DNA from: Deltaproteobacteria bacterium
Lineage (GTDB): Bacteria; Desulfobacterota; Binatia; Binatales; Binataceae
Direction of reading: 5' to 3'
Assembly: GCA_021801125.1 (NCBI GenBank)
Contig: JAJYYI010000114.1
Span: 1-64,000, forward strand
DNA length: 64,000 bases
Shown: in pieces, positions 50,064 to 59,341 of the stretch
Position numbering within the stretch: the first letter of the stretch is position 1
Layout of the letters: the number at the start of each line of letters is the position of its first letter
Notes under the pieces: generated by a model
Told to the model about the DNA's origin: nothing
What the model saw: the letters and a program-made list of their open reading frames with translations, nothing else
Databases searched by the model: none
Position numbers and translations under genes: made by a program

Positions 50064-50729
50064 TTACTGTATTTTCCGGTCTCCATCATAACCGCGGGAT
50101 ATACCAGTCATATATATTCGGTACCATTCATAGACCGCCTTATTCCACTTAATTTGCTCACGCTGATTGAGCGAATGATACAAGCCCGCGCGCTGCCAGA
50201 AGCTTCCTTTGCGGTCCATCACTATCTTCAAGATCTTCGCGCCAGCGACGAGATTCGTCGCTGGATCCAGAAGCTGTTCTTTGGAGAAACCCAGCCTATG
50301 GCCCCAAAACGAGAACTTTATCTGCATCAGGCCGATATCGGCATCCGGAGTGCCGGAGAGCAGCGCCGCCGCCTCTTGTTGCGAGCGACAGTAATACTGA
50401 TGCCCGCGGATATTCAGGGCCCACGGATGCCAACCGCTTTCCGCGCCCGCAACCGCAACCAACAGCGCGAGCGGTACGCCGGTTTTTCGCGCCGCCTCGC
50501 GATAAGGGTCGCGAGCCGGCTCCGAGGGGGACAACCCCGCGCTTGGGATCCCTGCATGAGCGGCCGGACGCCCTTCTGTCGCGGAAGGCAGTCGCCTTTC
50601 GGTGCTCTCGAGGTCGGATTCAGCGGAAGCCGCAAGGCTTCGCGGGGCGCATACCGCGATCAGAAGGATCAGAAGGAATAGCGCCCTGGAGCAAACAGCG
50701 AGGCCGCCTCTGCTCACTTTCCAGGTCAC
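50064..50729 (-). CDS. Lytic transglycosylase (SLT domain)
   Basis: GVPLALLVAVAGAESGWHPWALN...DIGLMQIKFSFWGHRLGFSKEQLLDPATNLVAGAKIL. Confidence 0.9.
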   Translation of the reverse strand: MTWKVSRGGLAVCSRALFLLILLIAVCAPRSLAASAESDLESTERRLPSATEGRPAAHAGIPSAGLSPSEPARDPYREAARKTGVPLALLVAVAGAESGWHPWALNIRGHQYYCRSQQEAAALLSGTPDADIGLMQIKFSFWGHRLGFSKEQLLDPATNLVAGAKILKIVMDRKGSFWQRAGLYHSLNQREQIKWNKAVYEWYRIYMTGISRGYDGDRKIQ

Positions 50730-51694
50730 TCGACCAGCTCGTCGCCCGCCCGTACGCGAATTTTGCCCTCGTGGTCGAGCCTCAAGGCAACGCTCGTGAT
50801 TTCGCGTCGCGCCGCCTGGACGTCGCGCATCAAGACCCTACCCATGGTCTCCATCTCTTCGCGTACGACCTCGCGATTTTCGTCGGTAAGGGCGGCGAGG
50901 ACCGCTTCGCGGCGCTCTTGGTCGATACCCTTGAGCGCGAGCGCCAGGCGCTCTGCTTTGACTTCAGATAGGACCGCTTGCAGCGTGCGCCGGTCAAGCG
51001 TGAGCAGGTCTTCGAAGTGGAACATCTCCTGTTCAATTGCCCGCGCCCGTTCAGGATCATGGGCGCGCACTCGTTCAACGACGCGCGAGGCGGTTTCCGA
51101 GTCGAGCTGACTGAGCACCTGCGCGGTAAACTCTACCGCGCGGGCGTGCCCGTCATCGCCGTCGCCGGACTGGTTCGACAGGGCCGCTTCCAGGACTTCC
51201 AGCACCGCATCTGCGCCGGCGGGAGATATATGGACTCCACGCGACAGGCATTCGACGACCTCGACCTTTTGTTCCTCGCCCAAGTGGGAAAGGGCCTCCG
51301 CCGCGAATCGGGGCGGCAGACGGATAAGGACCGCGGCGATTAACTCCGGCTTTTCCGCCTTTAGAAATTCACCGAGCACCTTTGGAGAACTCTTTTCTGC
51401 CATCGTTTGCCAGCGGTCGCGGCGCATGATTCGATCAACTCCTTCGCTTCCGTACGCCATCGCCAGCGCTTCGCGGATTTGCGTGATCGGCCCGACGCCA
51501 AAATTGCTGAGAAACTGCCGAAATGCGAGCCTTGTCGCCTCTTCGTCGGGCCTGGCTGCCGCGTATTGCTGCTCGACGTAATGGAGCAAGCGCCTGACTT
51601 CTTCGGCGGAAAGATGCTTGAGCACTTTAGCGACGGAATCCCGCTCCAACCCCAAGATTAGGAGAGCAGCTTTTTCCATACCTGTGAGCGTCAT
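50726..51694 (-). CDS. fliG: Flagellar motor switch protein FliG
   Basis: EKAALLILGLERDSVAKVLKHLSAEEVRRLL; C-terminal torque-helix region DRRTLQAVLSEVKAERLALALKG. Confidence 0.95.
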   Translation of the reverse strand: MTLTGMEKAALLILGLERDSVAKVLKHLSAEEVRRLLHYVEQQYAAARPDEEATRLAFRQFLSNFGVGPITQIREALAMAYGSEGVDRIMRRDRWQTMAEKSSPKVLGEFLKAEKPELIAAVLIRLPPRFAAEALSHLGEEQKVEVVECLSRGVHISPAGADAVLEVLEAALSNQSGDGDDGHARAVEFTAQVLSQLDSETASRVVERVRAHDPERARAIEQEMFHFEDLLTLDRRTLQAVLSEVKAERLALALKGIDQERREAVLAALTDENREVVREEMETMGRVLMRDVQAARREITSVALRLDHEGKIRVRAGDELVE

Positions 51695-51993
51695 TCCGCC
51701 TTCAGCAAGCTCCAGTTGACCGGGGCGGCGCCTCGCAGCGGTCGTTCAGGAATCTCCGTGACCTCGACGAAACGGATATCATCGCGAATGACCAACCGTC
51801 CTCGCGCCACAGTCGTGCCGTTAACGCTGATCTCGACGCCGGCCGAAGGGTCTTCCAGTTCCGCTTTGACCACATCACCAACGGCCAGCGTGGCAATCTC
51901 ACCGAAGGTAAAGCACATACGACAGAGGATCACGTTGACCTCAACGTGCATCGCCCGCGCGTTCGGAAAGACATCCCCCATCCGACGATCCAA
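51691..51993 (-). CDS. fliN: FliN-like (SpoA domain) switch protein, copy 1
   Basis: VEVNVILCRMCFTFGEIATLAVGDVVKAEL...VEISVNGTTVARGRLVIRDDIRFVEVTEI. Confidence 0.88.
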   Translation of the reverse strand: MDRRMGDVFPNARAMHVEVNVILCRMCFTFGEIATLAVGDVVKAELEDPSAGVEISVNGTTVARGRLVIRDDIRFVEVTEIPERPLRGAAPVNWSLLKAE

Positions 51994-51996
51994 CCT

Positions 51997-52866
51997 CTAG
52001 TCCGTATTTTCCTGAGGATCCCGAAGGCGCAACCTTGCGAGCCGTCCGTCAAGCTCCACTTCGAGCGGCAATAAGCGAGGCTTCCCGGACGTCCCAAGCC
52101 ACGCCTCGTTCGGATCGGGCAAAAGTATCGTATCCCCTGGCTTAATCACCTCCAGTTCCGCCAAGGGAACGCTAAATGAAGCGAGCACTACCGCGGTTTC
52201 GATCGGCAGGCGCCACGTTGAACGCGCGACCGTCGACTCCTCCGTTTCGCGCGGCTCCTGGGCCTCGCGCGCAACCAGGCGCGACGCCATCTCCGCGCCC
52301 AGCAGCACACACAGCGGAGGTTCCGGGCACGCCGACGCTGGCATTTCGGCGTTGTACTTGAACAGTAGAATTTCGTGCAGGTTTGCGAGGGCGCCGCCAA
52401 CGTCGCGCAATCTTCCTCGACTAATCACCCGTGGCTCGCGAAAGCCCGAGTTCGCGTACGCGGACAGAAAGACCCGGGTGACGCGTTCCGCGGCTCTCCA
52501 GAAGGCGCCCTCTTCCAACGGTGTAAGAGCGCGATTACTCAGCTCCCGCCGGAGATTAAACCAGCCGGCGATGATGCGACAACTGAACTCCGCCGAGAAG
52601 AGCACCGCACCCGCATACACAAACTCCTCTGCGCAAAACAAGGTCGCGTAACTATTCTCCGAGAAGGGCTCGAGCGCCTTCGCCGCTTTTTCCTGGACAA
52701 AACCCGAAAGACGCATCTTGGCCGCACGCCCCAAAGATTCGGCGACGTCCCCCACCAGGCTTTCGTGCATCGCGGCAAGGAACTGTAGTTTCTTTCCAGC
52801 CACTCTTGCCTGGGTGAGCTCAAGTTTGCGATTCTCTAGCGCTAAACCCTTGTCCTGCTCGCTCAT
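51997..52866 (-). CDS. fliM: FliM-like switch protein, copy 1
   Basis: 289 aa with C-terminal SpoA-like region (LPIETAVVLASFSVPLAELEVIKPGDTILLPD); adjacent to fliN and fliG. Confidence 0.78.
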   Translation of the reverse strand: MSEQDKGLALENRKLELTQARVAGKKLQFLAAMHESLVGDVAESLGRAAKMRLSGFVQEKAAKALEPFSENSYATLFCAEEFVYAGAVLFSAEFSCRIIAGWFNLRRELSNRALTPLEEGAFWRAAERVTRVFLSAYANSGFREPRVISRGRLRDVGGALANLHEILLFKYNAEMPASACPEPPLCVLLGAEMASRLVAREAQEPRETEESTVARSTWRLPIETAVVLASFSVPLAELEVIKPGDTILLPDPNEAWLGTSGKPRLLPLEVELDGRLARLRLRDPQENTD

Positions 52867-53669
52867 CGCTCGGTCTGGCGGTCCGGCTTTATCAGAATAT
52901 CCACTCGGCGGTTAAGCGCTCGCCCTTCTTCGGTTTCGTTGCTAGCAATTGGCCTGTAAGGTCCGTAACCCGCGATGGAAAGCTGGTTTGGATCTAGGCT
53001 GGAATGGGTCAATAAATAGCGCAACACATTCCCCGCTCGCTCGGCCGAGAGGTCCCAATTGTCAGTAAAGCGGGAATTATGAATAGGAATCGGATCGGTG
53101 AATCCTTCAACGCGCATCTGGTTTTCCAGATTTGCGATATCCGCCGTGACCGCCGCTAAAACGGGCTCTTGTTCGACTTGGATTTCAGCCTCTCCGCTCT
53201 TGAAAAAGCGCGCTGCGGCGAGCGAGATTACCAGACCGTCCGGGGTCAGCCGCAGCGACACGCCGGAATTTCCATAGCGGCTTAAATCGCGCTCGATTCG
53301 TTCTTTGAGCGCCTTCAACTCGGCCACAAACACGCGCGGCAAGGCAGAGGAATTGAGAGATTCTTCGGGCGACTTCAACGGATCAGCGCCCGTCTGAGGC
53401 GCGCGTAGATTCGCACGTGCCGGCTGCCGGCGCGCACCGCTTACCCCTTGCGCCTGACCGGGCCTCAGACCCCCAATCAGCGGTCTTGCTCCTATCATGC
53501 GCGCAACGGATTCGATGCCCTCCTCGAGGCGGGTTTCCTTCAGCGAAAGCGCGAATAAGAGAACGAAAAGGGCGAAAAGAGTTGTGATGAAATCGGCGTA
53601 AGATATAACCCAGCGCTCATCCGATTCATGCTCGCCTTCACCCCCCTCGAAATCTCCAAATAGGTCCAC
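52863..53669 (-). CDS. motB: Flagellar motor protein MotB (OmpA-like)
   Basis: WVISYADFITTLFALFVLLFALS plug/TM; OmpA region NWDLSAERAGNVLRYLLTHSSLDPNQLSIAGYGPYRPIASNETEEGRALNRRVDILI. Confidence 0.95.
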   Translation of the reverse strand: MDLFGDFEGGEGEHESDERWVISYADFITTLFALFVLLFALSLKETRLEEGIESVARMIGARPLIGGLRPGQAQGVSGARRQPARANLRAPQTGADPLKSPEESLNSSALPRVFVAELKALKERIERDLSRYGNSGVSLRLTPDGLVISLAAARFFKSGEAEIQVEQEPVLAAVTADIANLENQMRVEGFTDPIPIHNSRFTDNWDLSAERAGNVLRYLLTHSSLDPNQLSIAGYGPYRPIASNETEEGRALNRRVDILIKPDRQTER

Positions 53670-53687
53670 CTTCTTCCAGGCCGTTCC

Positions 53688-54572
53688 CTACGCGGCGCGC
53701 GCCCGCCGGTCTTCACCCACATGCTCCTTGCCTGCTCCGCTTCCGCGACTGTTCGCCGAACTGCTCGTAGCGCCTTCCTTCAGGTAGCTGCGTACGGCGC
53801 TCGCCGACATACCGTCCTTTATCGCCAAGACTCCGGCAACCACAATCGTATCCAGTAGTCTCTCGGCCTTCGCCCGCGTCCGCATCTTGCGCGCCAGCGG
53901 CAATGCCACCAGGTTGGCAAAACCAACGCCGTAGACCGTGGCGACGAAGGCGGTGGCGATGCCTTCGCCGACGTGCGAAGGATCCGCCAGATTGTGCATC
54001 GTGTGGATCAAGCCCAGCACCGCGCCCAAGATGCCGAAGGTCGGCAGATATCCTCCCGCAGCCTGAAAGACCTCCGCGCCGGCGGAGCTATTTTGATGGC
54101 GCTCGTATAATACGCGGTCGAAGAACGCTTCGATCTTCTCCCTTTCCGCGTTATTAGCGATTAGCTTAATACCGGAAATCAGCGTCGGATACGTTTCCTT
54201 GCGGGAAAACTGCTGAAGCGCCACGCCGCCATCCTTCTTGTTAACATGAGCGTACGTAGCGAGCCTATCTACCAAATCAAACGGTCGCGGCAGGTCGTCG
54301 GTTATGATCTTTCTAAGGTCGAAGATCGCGGCCTTCAGGTAAAATGGCGAAAACGAAACCATGCATGCCGCAACCGTCGCGCCGACTACGATCAGCGCCG
54401 CGCTCAGCTGGAAAAGGCTTCGTACATCGCCACCCTCAAGCCACTGGCCAATGAGAACAAAAGCGGGGCCAAAAACGATACCAAGAAGACTCGCCAAATC
54501 CAGCGAGCCGCCCTTCTCTTCGATTACTAGTTCGCCGTTTTCGCCGCCGTTCTGACGTGCCGGCTCACTCAT
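53688..54572 (-). CDS. motA: Flagellar motor protein MotA
   Basis: TM-rich; GGYLPTFGILGAVLGLIHTMHNLADPSHVGEGIATAFVATVYGVGFANLVALPLARKM. Confidence 0.95.
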   Translation of the reverse strand: MSEPARQNGGENGELVIEEKGGSLDLASLLGIVFGPAFVLIGQWLEGGDVRSLFQLSAALIVVGATVAACMVSFSPFYLKAAIFDLRKIITDDLPRPFDLVDRLATYAHVNKKDGGVALQQFSRKETYPTLISGIKLIANNAEREKIEAFFDRVLYERHQNSSAGAEVFQAAGGYLPTFGILGAVLGLIHTMHNLADPSHVGEGIATAFVATVYGVGFANLVALPLARKMRTRAKAERLLDTIVVAGVLAIKDGMSASAVRSYLKEGATSSSANSRGSGAGKEHVGEDRRARAA

Positions 54573-54578
54573 GATCGC

Positions 54579-55022
54579 TTACCTCGCAGGGTGAGTCAGG
54601 CTTCGATGCTGCGACGCTCCGTCGGATTCAACAACTTCGATGATCCGCGCTCCGATCTGCTCGCCTTCAAACACCACCTCCGCGCGGGCAAAGAGCAGGC
54701 CGTTGACGTACACATCCAACGGTTCGCCCGTGCGCTTGTCTAACCGTAAGACATTCCCTGAACGAAATTGCCGCGGAATCTCCTTTACCGTCATCACGGT
54801 TCTGCCGACTTCAACTGCCACGGTCAGCGAAATCTCGTTGAGCGTGTCCTTGAAGACCATAGAGCGGTCGCCGCTGGGCGCCGCCGGCGGCGTGGTGTTA
54901 CCCGTCGGCTGGTCAGCGGGCGACTCGCCGCCGCCACCCGCTATTCCGTCGCGCACTTCCTTTTCCTGCCCTTCCATTTTCTGCAACTCTTCTACTTTTC
55001 CTGAATCAGAACCCGCCGCCAC
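54579..55022 (-). CDS. FliN-like (SpoA domain) switch protein, copy 2
   Basis: ISLTVAVEVGRTVMTVKEIPRQFRSGNVLRLDKRTGEPLDVYVNGLLFARAEVVFEGEQIGARIIEV. Confidence 0.9.
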   Translation of the reverse strand: MAAGSDSGKVEELQKMEGQEKEVRDGIAGGGGESPADQPTGNTTPPAAPSGDRSMVFKDTLNEISLTVAVEVGRTVMTVKEIPRQFRSGNVLRLDKRTGEPLDVYVNGLLFARAEVVFEGEQIGARIIEVVESDGASQHRSLTHPAR

Positions 55023-55921
55023 CCGCGATCCTCAACTACCAATCCGGTACCCAACCGGCTTTTGCCAGCGTAGATATCCACTGCTGCACTGTGGTCCTTT
55101 AACTTGCCCAGCGGTATGTAATGCCCAGGTTTAACCGCGCGCAGATACGCGAAACTTGCCTCGAATGATCTGAGCACCGCGGAGATTTCCACCTTCAACC
55201 CTCCGGCGCGCCTTCGCGCGCTAACGTTGTCCCCGAGGTCGCTCCCGCTCGCGCTCACGGCCTCCCTAAGCCTCCCCCTCATAGCCATCATTGGGGGGAG
55301 TTCCACCGCTCCCATTACGGCGCCGTTGCTCTCTTCCGCCGCGCTGCTGAAGCACACCACCTTATCCTCCGCAAGCAGCGCCTCCGCGGCTAACATCTCA
55401 GCGCTGAACGCGCCCGTCGCCACGGCGTCAACTCCAAACAATCCCTTGAAACCCACTGAAAAGGCTTCCGCCACCGCTCTCCCCAGCAGCTTGCCAATCG
55501 CGGCCAATTCGAACTCACTCATCATCGCGGCCTCATCGCTCTTGCGGACATCCGAAAAGATCATACCAAGCGCAAGCTTTTTCAGCACCGAACCCATTCC
55601 TAAGAGTCCGCCGGCGCGCCCACCAAAACGAAGCGGTATGACGATCCCGCCGGGCAACCCGGCAAGCACCTCTCCCAGGGAGGCGATCTTTATCGCCGGC
55701 AGGGTCATTCCCATCGACACGGCAAGCCGCGGCAACCTCGCCCTTATCGCCTCAAAAACCTTCCCACAAGGCCCGCGCAAAAGAACCAATTCCTCCGGGC
55801 TCAACGTGTAGGTTTCAGAAAGCGCGACAAGACCGTAGTCGATTACCTCCCCCATCTGCCATTCTCCGGAGGGCCAAGTACTACGACTGGCCAAGGCAAG
55901 CTGACAGTCTTTCCATGTCAA
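54992..55921 (-). CDS. FliM/FliY-like SpoA-domain protein, copy 2
   Basis: 309 aa; C-terminal KVEISAVLRSFEASFAYLRAVKPGHYIPLGKLKDHSAAVDIYAGKSRLGTGLVVEDRGWRRVLI. Confidence 0.75.
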   Translation of the reverse strand: MTWKDCQLALASRSTWPSGEWQMGEVIDYGLVALSETYTLSPEELVLLRGPCGKVFEAIRARLPRLAVSMGMTLPAIKIASLGEVLAGLPGGIVIPLRFGGRAGGLLGMGSVLKKLALGMIFSDVRKSDEAAMMSEFELAAIGKLLGRAVAEAFSVGFKGLFGVDAVATGAFSAEMLAAEALLAEDKVVCFSSAAEESNGAVMGAVELPPMMAMRGRLREAVSASGSDLGDNVSARRRAGGLKVEISAVLRSFEASFAYLRAVKPGHYIPLGKLKDHSAAVDIYAGKSRLGTGLVVEDRGWRRVLIQEK

Positions 55922-56043
55922 CTTGCTCGAAATCTACCAACCATAACGCAACTGGTCAATGCGTTCGAAAAAAAACTCGAGTACTAACGAGTTTATTGGT
56001 AAAACCAAATGCCCTCGCCTGAGGGGCGCCGAGGAGGAATCAG

Positions 56044-57288
56044 ATGCTGAGTCTTGTGACTAATGAGTCAGCGATGATAGCCGCTGACGCTTTGAACACA
56101 AACCAAAATCAACTTAATACAACCATACAGCAGCTCGCTACCGGTCAACGTATAGTGAACGCCGCTATCGATCCGGCGGGTCTAGCGATCTCTCTCGAAA
56201 TGAATGGTCTTTTAGGCTCTCTAGGACAAGCATCGACCAACGCAAGCAACGCTCAAGGCATGCTGCAGACCGCCGACGGCGCGCTACAAAACATCGGTAA
56301 CGCTTTGACTACGATGCAACAGTTAGCCTCCGAGGCGGCCGACGGCACGATCAACAACACGCAACGCGCCGCGCTGAATTCCCAATTCACTCAGTTGTTC
56401 AACGAAATAAACAATATAGCTCAGAGTAGCCAATTCAACGGAATCAATTTGCTCCAAGGCGCAAGTACAACATTCCAGGTCGGCCCGGACAATAACGCCT
56501 TGAGTCAGCTTCAGGTCTCAATGCCAAATGTTTCCGCTGCCGGTCTTTTGAATTCGTCTGGTCCCGCTTCAGTGGCCTCTGGCACCGAAATCTATACCAG
56601 CGGAGCCAACCAGAACCTCGCCATCGCCGATCCCACGGGAGCCTTTAACTTGCTGGCCTCCGGTACCGGCAACGCGGCCGACACCGCCACCTCTAACAAT
56701 CCAACTGCCACCGCGCCGACAACGCCGGGGGACACTCTCGCCGCCGCGAGCCCGGCCTACATCACTCTCACCGTGACGAACGTAACGCAGGTAAGCGGCT
56801 CTCCGAATCAGGTGACCTTTAGTGTCGCTGATTCAAATGGAAATCAAGGTAAGTTCACGGTTGGGGGGACAAACGGCTTATACGTGGAGAACCTCGACAG
56901 TACCGGCCTGGATTTCGGCTTCTCCAGCACTAACAACTACACGGTTGGCCAGACGATCACGCTCTCTTTCTATGGCAGCGGTTCCCTTGCAAACATTTCG
57001 ACCCAGTCACAGGCTCAGTCGATGATCACCGCCACAACCAACGCGCTGGCCACGCTGGCGGGTTATCGGGGTAACATCGGCGCCTACGAGCAGGATCTCT
57101 CTACGGTGTCCGCAAACCTTACGTCCGAACAGCAGAACCTCACTTCGGCCTTGTCGAATATCCAAGACGCGAACGTCGCTTCGACCTTCGCCACGTTCAC
57201 CAAGGAGATGGTGTTGCAACAGGCGGGTATCTCGGTGCTTAAGCAGGCGGACTCCATACCGCAACAGCTCGCTACGCTGTTCCCGTAA
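56044..57288 (+). CDS. fliC: Flagellin
   Basis: Conserved N-terminus (QLATGQRIVNAAIDPAGLAISLEMNGLLGSLGQASTNASNAQGMLQTADGAL) and C-terminus (NIQDANVASTFATFTKEMVLQQAGISVLKQADSIPQQLATLF); RBS GAGGAGG. Confidence 0.97.
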   Translation: MLSLVTNESAMIAADALNTNQNQLNTTIQQLATGQRIVNAAIDPAGLAISLEMNGLLGSLGQASTNASNAQGMLQTADGALQNIGNALTTMQQLASEAADGTINNTQRAALNSQFTQLFNEINNIAQSSQFNGINLLQGASTTFQVGPDNNALSQLQVSMPNVSAAGLLNSSGPASVASGTEIYTSGANQNLAIADPTGAFNLLASGTGNAADTATSNNPTATAPTTPGDTLAAASPAYITLTVTNVTQVSGSPNQVTFSVADSNGNQGKFTVGGTNGLYVENLDSTGLDFGFSSTNNYTVGQTITLSFYGSGSLANISTQSQAQSMITATTNALATLAGYRGNIGAYEQDLSTVSANLTSEQQNLTSALSNIQDANVASTFATFTKEMVLQQAGISVLKQADSIPQQLATLFP

Positions 57289-57307
57289 TAACTGAGCCTG
57301 GCAGCCT

Positions 57308-57333
57308 CGGATGACGCCGCATGGCGTCATCCG
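57308..57333 (+). terminator. Hairpin after fliC
   Basis: CGGATGACGCC-GCAT-GGCGTCATCCG perfect 11-bp stem, 20 nt after the stop; no clear U-tract. Confidence 0.6.
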
Positions 57334-57465
57334 GGTACGGGGCGCGCGCAGTCGCAAGATCCGGCCGTGACTCACCCCCCAAATTCATGGCCTATCCGCC
57401 CCGGCGGCGCGCTCCGTACTCGAATGACGCCATCGACCAATGCTTTGTCAGAGAGGAAATAAATC

Positions 57466-59178
57466 ATGGGTGCATCGGCGCCAATTAGTCTTCCGAATTT
57501 CGCCAATATCAATTTCAATACGATAATCACCTCGATAATCGCAGCCGCTGAGGTTCCGATCGGCGCCTTGAATCAACAGGTTCAAGGCGAGCAGGCAGCA
57601 ATTAGCGCTTTGGGGACAGTTCAGGGCGATCTTAGCTCGCTGCAAAGCGCGCTTGATCCATTTCAGAACTATAATTCTTCGCCACCAATGACCGCCTCCG
57701 CACAGTCCGAAGCGCCCTTTAGCGCGTCCGTGACGGGCTCTGCAACGCCCGGAAGCTACAGCGTCACCGTGAATCAGTTAGCTGCCGCACAAGCGCTGGC
57801 TTCGCAGGGCTATTCCTCGGCGAGCGACACCGTGGGCACCGGAACGATCACGTTAACCGTCGGAGGCGTGCAGAATCAAATCACGATAAACTCCAGTAAC
57901 GACACGCTTTCCGGCGTGGCAAGCGCGATCAACTCGGCCAACGTGGGCGTTACGGCCCAGGTGATAAATACTGGCCTGCCCTCGGACCCGTACCGGCTCG
58001 AGCTTATCTCGAACCAGACCGGCACCGCGAACGCTTTTCAGGTTTCGACGAGCCTCACCGGCGGCACGGCGCCCAACTTCGCGACCTCTAGCGTTGGACC
58101 GGTTGATTACAGCGGCATCACGGGCACGGCAAACAGCTCTACCAACGGACCTTTGGTCAGCGGCACTTACAGCGCAACCGATACCCAGGGCTTTACGTTC
58201 ACCGTAACCCAGGGCGGTACGGTCGGCTCGAGCGCGATTACCATCGCATGGCAAAACGGTACCGGCGGAAGTGGCACCATAACCGTTCCGTCGAACTACT
58301 CCGCCGGCTCGCTTATTTCGGTGGCTGACGGCCTGCAGCTTTCGTTCAACGCGACCGGAGGCACACTTAATACTAACGACACCTTTTCCGTCGCGGCCTT
58401 CAATCCGGTGGTTCAAAGCGCCCAAAATGCGCAAGTGGTCGTCGGCAACCAGGTTATCAGTTCCGGCACAAACACAATCTCCGACGCGATCCCGGGTGTC
58501 ACGCTCAGCTTGACTGGAACCGGCGGTCCCTACTCTCTTCAGGTTGCGGAAGATACCAGCACCGAGGCGAACCAAATACAGACCTTCGTTAAGGCCTATA
58601 ACCAGCTCCTTTCCGACATTAATACGAACACGGTCGCCGTGCCCGGCCAAAACACTCCGCCGTTGAATGCAAACGGTCCGCTTGAATCGCTGCTCTTTGG
58701 CCTCAACTCGGCGCTTGGAACGATTAACCTCTCTCAACTCGGCATCACGATAGACGGCAACGCGGTGACGAACAACAACGGCCAACTGGAATTTAGTCAG
58801 AGCGCCTTCGACGCCGCGGTGCAGAGTAATCCGACCGGCGTCCAGAATGCGATGAACCAGCTCTATGGAGTTCTCAACGGCCTCGTTTCCGACGCGCTCA
58901 CTCCAAACACCGGAGTAATCGCGTCGGAAACGAATTCATACCAGAATCAGGTACAGAGCCAGGAGCAGCAAATCTCCTCAATGCAGCAGCAAGTCCAGCA
59001 AGAGCAAACTAATTTGGAAAATCAGTATAGTCTACTCCAAGCGCAGATCGAACAGTATAGCTCGATTATGAGTATGCTTGAGGCCGAAAGCGGGATCTCT
59101 AACCCCATTTCGAGCAGCTCAAGCGGAAGCAGTTCGAGCAGCTCAAGTAGCAGCAGCCTGAGCAGCCTGCTCGGCTAG
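57466..59178 (+). CDS. fliD: Flagellar filament cap protein FliD
   Basis: 570 aa between fliC and fliS; FliD-type N- and C-terminal heptad regions (TFVKAYNQLLSDINTNT). Confidence 0.93.
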   Translation: MGASAPISLPNFANINFNTIITSIIAAAEVPIGALNQQVQGEQAAISALGTVQGDLSSLQSALDPFQNYNSSPPMTASAQSEAPFSASVTGSATPGSYSVTVNQLAAAQALASQGYSSASDTVGTGTITLTVGGVQNQITINSSNDTLSGVASAINSANVGVTAQVINTGLPSDPYRLELISNQTGTANAFQVSTSLTGGTAPNFATSSVGPVDYSGITGTANSSTNGPLVSGTYSATDTQGFTFTVTQGGTVGSSAITIAWQNGTGGSGTITVPSNYSAGSLISVADGLQLSFNATGGTLNTNDTFSVAAFNPVVQSAQNAQVVVGNQVISSGTNTISDAIPGVTLSLTGTGGPYSLQVAEDTSTEANQIQTFVKAYNQLLSDINTNTVAVPGQNTPPLNANGPLESLLFGLNSALGTINLSQLGITIDGNAVTNNNGQLEFSQSAFDAAVQSNPTGVQNAMNQLYGVLNGLVSDALTPNTGVIASETNSYQNQVQSQEQQISSMQQQVQQEQTNLENQYSLLQAQIEQYSSIMSMLEAESGISNPISSSSSGSSSSSSSSSSLSSLLG

Positions 59179-59183
59179 CGACG

Positions 59184-59203
59184 AGATCGGCGGGCAGCGA
59201 TCT
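59184..59203 (+). terminator. Intrinsic terminator after fliD
   Basis: AGATCG-gcgggcag-CGATCT followed by TGTTTTG. Confidence 0.5.
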
Positions 59204-59341
59204 TGTTTTGTGCTGGTCGCCGCGGTCAAAAGTGCGAAAGCCTTGTCGAAGTAGGATGTGACCCTTTGACTTCTTTGGTATACCGGACTCGACTAAGGCT
59301 ATCCATTTCCCTGAGCTTCTTCATTCCGCGGCCGTGAGAGA

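Noticed and set aside
57853-58785. 310-aa minus-strand ORF
   Set aside because: Antisense to fliD, Arg-rich shadow frame.
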